The translations under genes and the position numbers were made by a program. The notes under the pieces are model-generated. The model was not told the origin of the DNA. It saw only the letters and a list, made by a program, of their open reading frames with translations, and did not search any database. Of a stretch of DNA of 64,000 nt, positions 25,301-40,300 are shown piece by piece (positions within the stretch are counted from its first letter, which is position 1; each line of letters opens with the position of its first letter). The DNA is taken from the NCBI RefSeq assembly GCF_047496725.1, contig NC_132979.1:699501-763500 (forward strand), given 5' to 3'. The DNA is from Anoplolepis gracilipes (Eukaryota; Arthropoda; Insecta; Hymenoptera; Formicidae).

Positions 25301-28300
25301 TCGCTAGCGCGCGCAAGAACGTTATCCCATTTCTGTTTCAATGTTCGAAGATTGTGATTCAAGCTACCAGCACTGGTTGTATCTGCTTTCTTTAGGTACT
25401 CCTGTCCTTGTTGCAACACCGTCTCAACTTTCGGACGGTTTTGCTCCAGCTCGTTGTACACTTCCATGAAACGTTCTAGTTGTTCGGATGCCGTCTCGGG
25501 CAATCCACCAACGGGCTTGGAGGCTACTATCATGCTATCAACGTCGCTCAGCCAGGATAACAGGTCCTGTATCTCGGCGGTAAAGGATTGCGCCTCTCGT
25601 AAAGCGTCCTCCAATTCTCGTTGACGATCAGCGGCGCGTTGCAGTAGATCTCGCCAACGGCGGTTCAATGTGCCTAATTTGTCAGCTGTAGTGGACGCTT
25701 CCGCGGTACCTTTGCCATCCTCGATCAATTGACGTCCAGCGTCATTCAGAGTGTCAACGCTGGTTTGATGAGCCTGTATATCGTTCACTAAGACTTTCAG
25801 CTTGGCCAACTCAACCTCGATTACTTGCGGGTCGCCCGCTACTGGCTTGAGACTATCCAAGGTTGTATCGGTTTTTTCGATCCATACCAACAACTCGTCC
25901 AAAGCATGCTGGAATTGACCGAGTCGCAATAATGCGTTCTCCAGTAGTCGTTGCCTCTCCACCAAGCCTCTCAATAATCCGTCCCACCGCCTGTTTACGT
26001 CACCGAGCGGTTCCTTGATGGCTGCAGCTTGTTCAGAAGAGGTTCTTTCTGTTAATTCGGCCGCTTGCCTAAAAAAGACAACAATGTTAGAAAATATGTC
26101 GCTATATATTTCTTGATACAAAATGGAGCAGTAACTCTATTCACTTAGAATACTTCCACTATTTATACAGAGATATGAAAATATTGTAAATACGAAAATT
26201 GTATAGCATTAAGAAAGCTATAATATACTAGTAATAATTTTTCTGTAGGGGGAGACTCTTCGGAGATTTGAAGGTCAATCTAATTTTTTAAATGAAATCA
26301 ATTTTTAATTTTTTTTTTTTAATATAAATCGATTTCTCGTAATATTCTATGTAAAAAATTATAAGAATATAAATAATAACCAAAAATTGAATAGTTTACG
26401 AGATATTTTATATTTTAATTTGACATAATTTTACAATTTTACATAAACTATGAAATATCTCGTAAAATATTCATTTTTAGATTAGCATGTCTTAATACTT
26501 TTATGCACAGAATAATGAAAGAAATCAATTAGCATAAAGAAACAAATATGTAATAATATAGTTGCTCTTTTCAAATTCATATTTTTTTCTTGAAAACTGT
26601 GTTTTTTTTTAGGCTAATTGATTCTCATTATTCTATACATAAAAATATTGAGGCAAGATAATCAAAAGATAAATATTTTGAGATATTTCATTGTAAAATT
26701 ATGTAAAGTTAAAATATAAAATATTTCGTAAACTATTCAATTTTTTTATCATTATACCCTTATACTTTTTGCGCAGAATCTTACAAGGAAATGAGTTATA
26801 TAAAAAAATTATAGTATTTCCAGTTAAAAAAGATCTTTAAATCTCGGAAGTGCTTTCGTCTACAAAAAAAATTATTACTAGGATATTATAGCTTTCTTGA
26901 TGCTATACAACTTTCTATAATTATATAATAATATTTTATATCTCTTATATTATTTTAATATCTTGTAATTAATATGAATAATATTTTTATATCTCTAAAA
27001 ATGCGGAAATATTCCAGGACAAAGTTACTGCTTCATCCTGTATATGCGGCAACATGTGTAATATATGTTGCTGTATACACTCAAACCGCACAACATTGAA
27101 CACCACATTATCTATCTACAGCGAGGACGGGTATAAAAATTTCAATGAGTTTAACTACCGAGGGAATTAATATCAACTGCAACATTAATCAATCCGGCTT
27201 CCACATTATTTCTGTCAAAAATATAAATTGTATTATCACATCTACGAATTGTCGTGTGATTGATCACTCGATCCACCTGCTACATGCGGCTGAGTAATTT
27301 ACCTTGGAATAACATAAATAAAGGAAGGATTCGATTAAATGTGTGACATAAATTGTGTTAAGGGGCTGCAAGAGTATTAAACTAAACGGAAAGTAAACAC
27401 GTTGAGAACAACATGAAGCCATGCTCTAACTACCAGCGACAACACAAAGAGAGATTGACTTGCCTTGTCAGACTCCTGTGTTCGGGAACCGGCGCAGAGA
27501 AAAACAAAAATCGGGATTAGAATTTACGTTTATTTTTTGAAGGTCTCGTCGCAAATAATTCTCGAACGGGAGTTGCACAAAGGGGACAATGCTGCGCACT
27601 GAACTCTTTGTAACGTCATTAATCGGTTTAAATATAATCTTTATTTGAAAACTAATTGTCACCTGTTCAACGCCTCGACCTTCACCATGTGCGGATCCAC
27701 CTGAGCTTTGAAATTGGCCAGTTGCTTAATTTGTTCCTTCACCTCGCCGATGTCACTGCCGAGCGGGCCCATGTTTTCGAATCTGACCTCGGCCTCTTTC
27801 AAAAACACCAAAAGATTTTGTAGCGTCTCATGGAACTCCATCGCCTTCTCCATGGCGTCGATCAGATTCTCTTCACGCCTGGCATACAGAGCGGTGACAT
27901 TGTCCCAAGCCTGATCTAAATCTTCGATGTGCTTTCGTACTTCAGGTTTATCTGGCTCTCCGCACAAGCCCATCAACTCGTGTCCCGATGCTCTGACTTG
28001 CTCAACGTCTGGCTTGGTCTGGTCGATCTCTTGCCTAATTTCCTGCAACGCCACTTGCTGCTGTTCGATGGCGGCCGGTTGAGCTGCCGGTGGTGCCTGA
28101 CCAGCCAGTGCATCTTGCAGTTCTCTCAGAGTGGCCATAACTCCATTCAGCTCGGCCCAAAACTTTTCGGCGACGGCCAGAGTGTCGTCCAAGGTATGAC
28201 CGCGATCGGTCGTAGCTTTCTGCACATCGGCCCATAATTTATTGAGTTTATCCAATTTACGTTTGATGTCCTTCACTGCTGGATCGGCCCTGTTGCCGGC

Positions 28301-31300
28301 CTTACTAATCACATCATCCGCCGCTTTCTTGACAGCTGCGTAAGCTTCGGATCGCTGAGCGAGATCGTCTGCCAAAGCCGCGTTCTCCTCCATCTGATCG
28401 CGCAGACGAGTTGGATGAGCGCTAATAGGTTCAGCGCCGTTCACTTGATCGGCGGTGGAAGACAGCGCGCGTAGCATACCCTCTAATTTATCGGAAAACT
28501 GTGAGGATTCTTGCAACGCCTGTTCCAGTGCCTGTTGCCGGCCTCTCAGCTCGGCTCTCAATGCCGCGTAACGAGCATTATCGTTTTCTAGAATGTCTTG
28601 TACCTTCAAGCCCTCCTCTTCATTGCACAATTTAATGAGAGCTTCACCAGTCTTGTTGAGTTTCTCTACCAAAGGTTTATGCTCGTTGATGCTCTGCAGA
28701 AGCAGCTCGTTCTTGTCCTGCTGCGCCGCTATCAAATCAGGTCGCAAAGCGGGCATAGGTAACATGGCGACTTGTTGTTCAGCCTCTTCGAGCCAGCTGA
28801 CTAGACCAGCATGGGTGTCGCGAAGATGCTCGGCTAGCGGTAAAGCTTGCTCCAAAGCTCCCAATCTGTCTGACGATAGGCTCGATACAATCTCCATTGT
28901 TTCTCGTAAATCCTCCATCTTGTCTCTGATCGTAGATGTATCTTCATGTTGAGCATTCTCACGTATTACCTTTTTCGCCATCGATATGACATCTCGAACT
29001 CTGCCTTTTTGACTGGATATGTCGTCATTAAGTGCCTTGTGTTCTTTCAGTTGTACTCTAATAATCTCAGGCTCGCTGCTAGGTGGCTCGGCCTCTCGGA
29101 GTTGATTATCTACTTCTCTGAACCAGTCAAGCAGATCGTCGATGTCGCCAATTACTTCCAACGACCGCTGCTTGCTCAACTGAATTCTCTCTGCTCTCCT
29201 CTGAATTTGTTCAGCGATCGCATCAAATCGTCTGTTGTCCCTCGTTACAAGACCTTCGATAGTCGCGGCACCCTCTCCTGGTGACATTTGACATAGTTGC
29301 GGACCCACTGCATTGATCTTGTCTAAGACGGGTCTGTACTCCGATATTTCCATCTCGAGTCGGATAATTTCCTCCTCACGAGGTTCAGCCGACTGCAAAG
29401 CGGATTCCGCGCCCTGCATCCAATCCATCAATCGAGTGTGATTATCATGGAATTGTTGCACCAGCGGTAAGGACTCTTGAGCGTGTTTCAAAAGATCCGA
29501 GCCACGCGTAACGAGATCGTTAAATCGTCGTTGCAAGGAGTCCAACTTGTCTTTCAGTTGAAGCGCCTCATCGCTCGAGATATGTTTCATCAACTCCAGA
29601 CCGGAATCCACGGTGCTGTCGACCTCCGTTTGTCGCGTCGAAATCTCTTCCGTGAGATCTGCGAGATCTTCCATTTGTTGCATAAGTTTTTCCGTGTGTA
29701 CGGCCAAAATGCGATATTTTAACAACCGTTTCTCCATGTCCTCCATCCATGCTTGTAGAGCTTGATACGTAAGCACTAGATGACGCAAGCCTTGTCTCGA
29801 ACGTTGCAGTAAACTGCCGAGAGCCTCGGATCGTTCAACAAGAGCGGCATATCTATCTGCCGCTTCCTGAAGTTTATCAGCTAATGTACTAGCTTCGTCT
29901 TCGCCCACGAGCGACATTAATTGACTGGCTATCTCCGTGAGTTCACTGAAATCAGGTGTCTTGGATATAATGTCTTCATGAAGTATGTCGTGCTCACTGA
30001 TACGTTGTTGTATCTTTTCCTCGTCGGTAGGAACCAATTCCATATCTTTCACTTTCTTTTCCGTCTTGTCTAACCAAATGGCAAGCGGTACCAATTTATC
30101 TTGGAATCGTTTCGCCACCACCATAGCTTGCTCGAGGGCGTCCATTCTATCCGCGGCGCTTTCTGTCAGATTATCGAATCTGCCTATTAGATTGTTCAAT
30201 TGTTTCTCGATGGCTTTGCGCTCCTTCGAATCAGCATCAGCAGCTACCTCTCGTCCCATGTTGTAGAGAGATGACATGGAATTTTGACGGTCCAGCAGCA
30301 TCTTTCGTAGGAATTTCTGCTCCTGCAGCTGCGCTTTCACGACCTTATAATCTGAAGATGGTGGTTTCTGATTCGAAACCATCTCTTCCGTATCGGTTAA
30401 CCATTTTTCTAGACCGTCTAAAGCTTCTTGGAATTTGCCCGATTGCAGTAATCCAACATCTAATTTGCGATCGCGTTCGTTTAGCTGAAAAAAATGGTAA
30501 TTATATAAATTAAATAATAAAACTATTTCGGTTAATTTTTACATAAATATAGACACAGATTTAAATACAGATTAAAATGCTTACCCTGTCTTTTAGATCA
30601 TTCCATCTTTCATTCATCTTGTCGACATCCTTCTCGACATTGCTGGTATTGACATCTCGACCTGCAGTTTGTATTAGATTTTGACCGAGCGCGTTACACT
30701 CTTCAACAGCATGCGCCAATGGCTCGATCTTATTGGCTTTAAGAGCCCGGAAGTCCTCCTGTTGAGCTTTAATCGAGTCCACTTCGGATCCAACAGGCTT
30801 AAACTTTCTGACTTGTTCGTTCGCATCACTGATACCTTCTAGAACGTTCGCGTGCAATTGATAGAATTCTTGTAATTTGTTCAAAGTGGAAGTGAGCTCA
30901 TCTTCTCTAGTACGCGCACGCTCATCCAGTTTGCCAATTTGTCGCTTAAATCCGTCGACTTGATCTCTGGTTGCTACAGCATCGGCAGCAAAACCGTAAT
31001 CAACCAGCCGTTCGCCAAGATTCTGTAGATCGCTGATTTCTTCGTAAAGTTTATTAATTCTGTTGATAACTTTGGCAGTGTCTTCCAATTGGCCTCGTAC
31101 AATCTTAATTTCCCTACCGGGTGCCTTCATAGAATCTAGATCTTTCTCGAGAGCTGACAGATGTTGACTGATCGATTTCGCTTGATCATTGAATTGCGCG
31201 ACCGCCGTCGCTGCGCTTTGCAGCTCGTTGCACCTGTCGTCCAATTTCGCTTGCAAATCATTGATACGATCGGTAACATTATCAATTTCATCTTGTAAAT

Positions 31301-34300
31301 GTGTCGCATCAACGCCTTGTTCGCCAGCTTTATTCACGAGATCATTGGCCTGTTGTCTCACGCATTGTAAAGGTTTCTTCAAGTTTGTTGTCTCCTCTCG
31401 TAAGTTCTATGGAAATTACATATAGTTATATATAATTAGTATATATATATATATATATATATAATGTTTTGCATTAACCACGCCTATCTCTTTTTCCGTT
31501 TTACAAAAATACAACTGTCAAATTACCTTTATTCTATCGAGAAGTTTCGGATCCTTAGCTGCTCCACCAAGAGCATCATGCGAAGCTAACTTATCTTCAC
31601 AACGTTGCAAACTATGCTGCAAATCGCGCAAATTCTCATTAAAGTCCATTAGATGACGTGCAGTATCTTCCAAAGACTGTGTCCTAGATAGTAAGTCTGC
31701 AAAAAAGAAAAAATTAAATTATAATACTAGAACATATTCAAAATCATAATGAACTATAATAATAATCAAATAATAATTGTACCATTATTTAATTTATCCC
31801 ATCTGGTTTTCATAGCACCAAGTTCATTCTTTACATTTTGTTTATCAATGTCGCAAGCACTGACAAATGTCTCGCCAAGCATTTTGTTATTCTCAAATTC
31901 TCCAGAGTGTTTCCACACTTCGTTTCTAAACGATGATAATTCCTTCAACTGCTTTTCAATGTCCTTTCGCCTGAAGGAAGTGGGAATTAAACTATCCAAT
32001 TTGTCTTCGGCCTGTCGAAGCCATGGAAGAAATACGTCTTGGGCTTTATAATATTTTTTGCAATGTTCTGCGCAAGTCTGCAATCTAGTGTGTCTTTCGA
32101 CGGTATCCTTCTTCAAACGATCCCACTGCGACTGCATCTTATCCAAGTCGCGCTGGAGAGAGCGGTTTTCAACTTTCTGAGATCTTGCAAGTATATCGCG
32201 TCCCTTGTTCAGCAGCATTATGACTTCATGTTCTTTGCCCATCACATTTCGATAGACGGGCTAAAAGAGTAATATTTTTATTTTATTTTAATAACAACAA
32301 AAAGTAGAGCAAAAAAATATGAAATGTATATAAATTGGAAAAAAAATATAAAAAATTTCACAAATATTTCTTATACATACTTCATGATGATCAAGTTGTT
32401 GCTGCAAAATTTCTCTGTCGGCAGATACCAATAATTTTTCAGACATGTTGCCAAGTTCATCCGCGAGCCAACCGAGAGTTCTACTACAGGAAGCTTCGAA
32501 TTGTCTTCCATCTCGGAGATTACCTTCGATTTCAGCTTTCCTGTGATCTAATTTTTTCTGTAAGTTGTTGTACATCTTTCCAACTGTGGCGAGCTTTCCT
32601 TGAATTTCGGATTTCGATGCTGGATCACTTAGAACTTCGCACAATTGCGCACCAGCCATCTCTACATCCGCTAATAACGGTCTCTGACCTTCCAATTGCC
32701 TCTCTAGGTTTTCGATTTTACGAAGCTGTTCTTCGGGATCTTTTTCGAGAGTCAACTCATCCAAGTTGTCTGAAATTCCTTGCAGGGCATTCCGCAGTCG
32801 GTTAAGACTGGCGTCGAATTCGCGACTGGTATCAGCGGCGTCTCCTAAACTCTGGGCTCTTTCGTCCAATCTTCTCATTTGATCCGCCCATCTCTGTCGA
32901 ATGCTCTGCAGTCTCGCGTTTATCTTCTGTCCGTCCGGAGAATCTATGGATATCGTGATGAGAATACTTTCTCCGACTTGTGCCAGATGATCCGATTGCG
33001 GTTGTTGAGTTCTAAATTCTTCTCGCAAGACTTGTACTTGCTGCATTTGGCTCGCGGCCATACGAGGATCCGCCGAAATGGGTCCTAAAGCGCTCAGCAT
33101 ACGTTCTTTAGCGCCGAGCCAAGAATCGAGACTCTCATACGTGTCGTAGAAATCTTTAATGTCTTCCAAGAATTTAATTCTATCCTTGCATTTGTCCGAG
33201 ATTGATCTCCATCGGCTAACAACATCTTCCATCTCATCATGCAATCTATCCACGCCGTCTGCTCCTTTTTTACGTCTAACTAAATCACGCACTTGCGTTC
33301 GAGTGCTGTCTAGTAGAGACTGTTTCTCATACATCTCTTCGACGAGAATCTTTATCTGCTTGATTGTTTTGTCCGCATCGTCTTTAGTGGCAGGCATACT
33401 TTCTTTAGGCAACTGTCGCTGAATCTGTTAAAAATATTTTTATATATTATTGCGTGCAGACTATGTGATTAAAAAAATATATAACGTTATTTTTAAAAAT
33501 ATTTACCTTGTCCAAAAATTGAGAGAGTATTTTCAAATGATCCAAATGTTTTTTCACTTCTTCCTTAATATTATCCAATTCCGTTTGGCGATCTGACAGT
33601 CTGACGCCAAGTAATCCGTATCTGTGATTAATTTCCGAAAGCTGCTGTTGAACCGGCGATAATTCTTCCAAATGGAAACCATCCTGACTCGAACGGCGAC
33701 TACTGAATCCGCTGCTACCACCTGGAGAGACCGGACTTTGAACCGCGTAGGATTTAGTAGGTGACGGTGAGCGACCGTCTTGTGACATTCGCAGTACTAC
33801 AAAAAAAATGACAGAAAAAAATGATCAAACGTAACGAAAATGGCAATGCGCATGTGCTGAAAAAGATGCAATGTAAAAGATATAAGCTAAAATTGCTATA
33901 ACTGATAAAAATTGCACAAACTGCCGGTATCAATTGGCTCGCAAAGGATCCAACATATACCATTTATAAGAATAATAACGGTCATGCTATCGAAAAGTCG
34001 CTATCTATACTATCGAAAAAGTAGAATAATCTTACTAAACACAAATGATAATACCTGGTCTCTTTGTTGGGCTAGTACTGCCACGTCGACGAGTCGGACT
34101 TTCGCCGCGTTCCTTCATCAAGCTGTCATACGCGATACCGAGATCGTTGATTTTATCAACGGTATTGCCGTAGTCACGATATTCTTTTTGTATGGGTTTT
34201 AACTCCTCCTGTTGCAGCTTCAGTTTATCCAAATCAATGGCAACCGGTTCGAGTCCTTGTACTTTGTTCTCCGTACGGGTGAGCCATTCGAGTACTTGAT

Positions 34301-37300
34301 CTCGCAGTTTCTCATATGCCGTATGTTGTTCCGCCCGCGATTTGCACAATCGTTGCTTCTCATCAAGCAAATTGTTCAATTCCTTCCATTGCGACTCGAG
34401 CGCCTTGATCTTATCTCTAATCGCGCCAGCCTCGGTTATATCCTTCTTGGAGATCAAATTCTTTCCGTTACGTATGAGATCTTCAAAGTTTCCGCGTTGA
34501 TCTTCCCGCATGTCTATCAATCGAGCCATCTTGGCCTCGTATTCCGACATATCGAGCTTGCCTAGATCTCTCGAATCGAGAACTTCCATCATGTGCGCGT
34601 ACCAATTCTCAAACTTGGATACGTCCGCGAGAAACTCGTTCAGAGCTTGGGCTATTTCATCTAAAAATTCACCGCGCCTCAAAGATTTGTCCATCAATTT
34701 TTCAAATCTGCTTTGTACATCTTTCAACTTGCTCTCGATACGTTTAGCGATGCGAGCGTTGCTAGAATTCAAAAGAAGATCCTGAGCGTTTCTCGTGATA
34801 GTTTCTACGCTCAAACGGTGGCTGTCTAGGTCTGCCTGAAGTAATCGCTGTTCCCTCTGCTGCTCTTCCAAACGTTCCTTCTGCAAACTTGCCGGACGTT
34901 GAAGCGACCTGTGCAATACAATTTAACGTGGAATATATAAGAATAAATTAAACTAATATTGATTGATAAAATTCAGGAATGATAACGTATTTATACGTAC
35001 TTAAATTGACTTTCAATGTTGTTTAGCCATGCAACCAAACTATCCAATGCATCTTGCACTCCTTGGCTTCTCACTAGTGCCGTATCGAGCTCTTGACATT
35101 TCTCAGCCAGAGCGTTACTGAGCTGTCTATATTTATCCTCTAACGTTTTCACCGGTTCTTCGAGATCGTTAGCCTCCTTCATCGTCAACTGACCTTCCAG
35201 AGAATTCAACAGAGCCTCAACGCTGTGTTTAGCATTATCAACTAAACGCTCATTAGCGAGGAATTCGTTGTTCAATGCCTTCGCTTTGCTTAGTTGGTCC
35301 TCTACTTGTTTTGGTTCGGCAGCGACAGGTTCAGAGATAACTCTATGTACTTTCGGTTCGACTTCTCGCAGCCACGTTCTAGCTTTATCCAGAGAATCGT
35401 GATAATCTCTCTGTTTGCCGCCGACGCCCGATAATCTATCCGCCAGAAGATTTGCTCGGGACAATAGATCTTTGTATTGAGCTGTCGCGGTGGATACTTC
35501 AGCTCGTACTGGCGAGTCTTGGCTAGCTGTGGGCTCCTTGTGTGGCAATCTTTGCGGCAAGCTGGTCCTGAAATCGTTGAGAACTTGAAGATATTCTTTA
35601 CTCTCATCGACGAATTTTTGTGCCGCCATTGTGATGAATCTCAGATCTGCTTGATGAGCAATGACATCGCTAATGAAATCGCGAGTCGTATCCGTGCTAC
35701 TGCTTAGCTTGTTCAGATCGGACAGGGAACGTTCTTTATCCTCGAGAATACATCTAGTTTTATCCAACCAAATTGTGAAAGTCGTGAGCTCATTCCTGTG
35801 AAAGAATAGATCAATTAAATTTAGAAAAGACTCGATTAATCGATATTGCATTATAGAGCGATACAAACTTGAACTTTGTCAATTCATCTCTGGCACCAGT
35901 GAGTCGTTTCACTAATTTATCAGCACGCTCTAACGCTTTGTCAAATCGGGTTTTCAGAGACCGACCGTTCTTCTCCAACGTGGACACTTCATCGCTGGAC
36001 AACACGTTGCTGCCAGTCAAGACGACCTGTCGAATCTGATCTAGACACGATGATACGGGCCGACTGTGCGATTCAAGATCCTCTTTAATATCCTGCGAAT
36101 AATATTATATTCCATCATATTATAGTATTTAAGTAATTCTTCAAATAAACATTACATATGCTTGATCGTTAGAAATTCAATTCTACTTACTTTCATGATA
36201 ATTATCTGCCTTCTCAACCCTTCTACATCTTCCTTCACGGCATCTTGATCCGCCAGCTTGTCCTCAACTTCGGAGATCCATTGTAAAAGCTTAGATAAGC
36301 TTTCGTCGCAGAGCTTATATTTTTCCTCCACTGCTTGCTAAAATAAAGTCGAAAAGAAAATCATTAATTTCAATCTACATGCAATTCGCCATTTCTTTGA
36401 TATCTAATGTACGCTAGAAAAAACATTAAGATAAATCATAAAAATTATCATCATCTTACCAATGACGATAACTCATATTAATTAAAGATTAAGAGAAACG
36501 TAGGTAAGCTTACGACATATCTCACGCATGCAAACACAGGCACACTTTTTAACGTACAGGTAAAATACAGTATTAAATGGTAGCTTTAATTTATCTGCAA
36601 GAACTGCATATCTTACGTATCGGTCTTTTTTCATATGCAGTTTGAAGCATAAACGATAACAGTATGAAGAGTCACGTAATATAAAACAGGTTCCAACAAG
36701 CAAATAAATTAAAACGCACAATGACGGAGTAACGTGATGGTACTGCGTAATATAATGCGTATAAATGTATGATACAGTAATGTACAACGTGGAGAAACTT
36801 CCGCTAAAAACTCATGCTAGCGAAAACATAGGTTCGTGATAAGTAAACATAATCATACCTGAAAAAAAGGAAAAAACATTTAAATGTATAATAATTATAT
36901 ATCATAACTCTGAACAGATAGATATTAAAAACTAACCAATTAAACGCATATTAACAATTAAATTGACAAAACTGAAACAAGATATTATACATCTATTAAT
37001 ATTATTTTAGAATGTGTTAATCGTATGAATTTTTTGCGAAACGATAAATAAAATCAACTTTATTCGTTATTTTTTATATAAGAATCTACTTATTAGGGAG
37101 ATCTTTGATATTTAATTGTGTAATTATAATATTTATGTAATCATGATAATTATAGTTTTACGTAATAATAATATTATTATTATTATTATTAATGCTGCTG
37201 CGATATGTATAATTATTATGTTGATCTTAATTACCGTTAAGCATTTCACATTATTTAAATTACGTTAAAAATGATATAAAGGCGACATAATATCAATCGA

Positions 37301-40300
37301 TAATTAAGTACTCGTGGCTTTATATTTTTTATTGGAATATTTGTTATTTCTTTTAGATATTATATTATGAAAATACTCAATTATATATCTAATTGTATTT
37401 CTTATTCAATCATTTTATTTTATTATTTGCCATAATCATTTGCCGTTTCTATTTTAATAAAGCTAATACTTCATAATAAAAGACAAATAACGAAAAATAA
37501 TTATATGTGAGCGATTGCACCCTTTCTCAATTAAATCCCTTTTTTCCTTGTAAATAAGTGTTAATTTTGAATGAAAAATGAAATAAAATGCCAATTCGCA
37601 AATTTTTATTCCATACATGCATGTTGCGATACGCATTAGTATGCTCAGCAAATGATGTTTTCTTTTTTTTTACAATTAAAGAAGATTATTAGTTTTTCTG
37701 AATCGAAGTGATCCAATATGTATAATTCAATTTATCGAATATATAATTGCTGCATTTTTTCAAAAAAATATATCGTATTTACACATATATTTTACATACA
37801 TAAAGGATAAATGTATTTATCATAAAATAAGAGAGACAGTGTCAGAGTCAAAATTATTAGATTAATGGTAAAATTATAGATTAATGATAAAATTATATAT
37901 TAATGCTACTTATAATGTATTAAAAAGATTAGCGTTGTTGATGCGACCAAACTTGGCTTGGGATTAATGGTATTCTGCTTGGTGAAGGAGATTGTTCATA
38001 TAGCGCGATGCGCGAGATCGTTCGATGGCCTGCCAATTGCTGATTATATAATGAATAACAAGTCCTTCAAATGAATATACGCGGTGACCGATTAGTGTTG
38101 TTCATGATGAGAGGCCAACCCTTTACTGAACCCACATTGAGGTAAGCACGAAAGTATGAGTATAGTATTTATGTGATGAGGAAGACTGATAATGTGAGAT
38201 TGATGAAAGCGAGCATTCCGATAAAAGGATGCACGGGGTGATTTCTCTGTGAAATAGAGGGGGGGGGGGGAGAAAAGAGACAAGAGACTAGAGTGAAAAT
38301 GATTCTTGTTTAAATGCTCATGCGCGTATTAATTTTTTTTAATTGTCGGTCAAAAAATGTAAAAGAAAAAATGTCATGCGAGTCAAGATATTGTAATCAA
38401 TGTAAATTATTAAAGGTCTATGCGAGATCATGCGCTAATGCAAGCGTCTCTCCTCGCAATAATGATATGATTCATGTTAAAGTCTCAGGCAAGAATGAGA
38501 TGTGATGGAAAGAACCGCATGACAGTAAAAATATAATGTCGATTCGTGTGACAATATATGTAATGATAATCACATCCAACTCTTAGGAAGCTGTTAGAGA
38601 TGAATAGGAACAGAAAATAACAACGTAAAACTCGGGTGAGTGAAAAATTGTAGAAATCCAAACAGTGTGAGTAAAGTAAAACGAAGGATAAAAAAAAAAA
38701 ATAGATTCAATCGATGCGGGAGACGCGAGGGTGTGTAAAAGACATTCTGCTGGTGTGAGCCTACTTACCCTGGCTTCAGCGGCGAGTATATAACCCCGCT
38801 CCAAGGCCTTCACGAAGTCGATACTCTTGCCGTCCGTGTCCTCGACTAACCTGCCCCCCACGGAATCTACCTTCTCGCTATTCACCGCTTCTAACAAACT
38901 CTCTATATTACCCGTAAACGGATCTTTAATCACAGTGGTGGACGGATCGATCAAACCCGACTCGATCGCGTCTGCCAATGTGAAACGTCGGCGATCTAAT
39001 ACCGAAGTGACAACGAACGGATCGTGAAAACCGCCTGTCGTCGGATTGTAAAGACCAAACTGCAACGCTTCGATAAATGAAATGCCGTTTTTCGGGGTGA
39101 TCAACAGGCCGGTCTCCAGGGCCTTGGACAAACTGTACAATTTGGACGTGGCCGTGTCCAGCACGTTACCCTTCTCCGCGTCCATCATGCCCTTGCGGAA
39201 AGCTTCTGGCAATTTTACCAACTTCTTTTTCTGCGAGTCTTTGATTAGTGCTGAATCCGAGTCTATGATACCGAGGCTAACCGCCTCCTTGAGAGTTAAT
39301 TGCTCGTTCAAGATCGGATCCGTGAACTTGCCCGATTCCAGGGACAGATACTCCTTCTCGATCGCTTCTTCAAAAGCGAGAGGTTCCCTAACAAATACAG
39401 TGACGTCACCAAAACGCACGAAACGCGGTTCTCTTTTGCCTCCGTTGTTCAGTTCAATCATGCCTCTGACGGATGGATCCACGATACCGTCTGCTATGGC
39501 TCTCGTCGTCGTCACGAACCGACCGGTTCTGGGATCTCTCACAACCGACGTGTTCGGATCAATCAGTTCGAAATTGATCGCTTCTTCTAGAGTGCACTCT
39601 CTGACGCTTTTATCTCCAGGTCCGGCTTTGGAAACTTCTAAGGGTGATCGATATGCCATCTGTTGTGCTAGAGATTTATCGATCGTGACCAACAAACCTC
39701 TTTCTAAAGCAACATCAATATTGAAGGCGCGTGTCGTCTTAGCATCCAATATTCTTCCTCGAGATACATCGACCGTACCATCTTCAATTCCTGCCAACAA
39801 TGATTTGATCTGTCCAGTCGTAGCATCCTTCAGAGCAGTAGTATCCGGATCTACGAGGCCACAATTGATTGCTTGAAGCAGATCGTGATACTCATTAGCG
39901 ACAGGATCAACAAACTTGCCGCTATCTCCGCGATAAAGATGACATTTAACTGCCTCCTCGATAGATAGAGGCATCTTCGACGTGACGATAAAGCCCTTCT
40001 TCCTCGCTTCTTGCAGATTAATCGCTTTATCTAACTCACGAATGACATACATCCCGCGAATATCATCGATGATGCTGGCGGAGATCGCCTCAGCTAACGG
40101 AATATATGTGTTAGACCGGGTACATTTGACAATCGACGTCAATGGGTTTATTAAATCCATTTGACATGATTCGGCCAGTGTTAACTTGCGATTGGTGGTC
40201 GGATGCACAAACTTGCCGGATGAGACATCGTACATGTTCATCAATAACGTTTCATAAAGACTGAAACCCATACTCTCGATATCGACGATAAGACCGAGTT

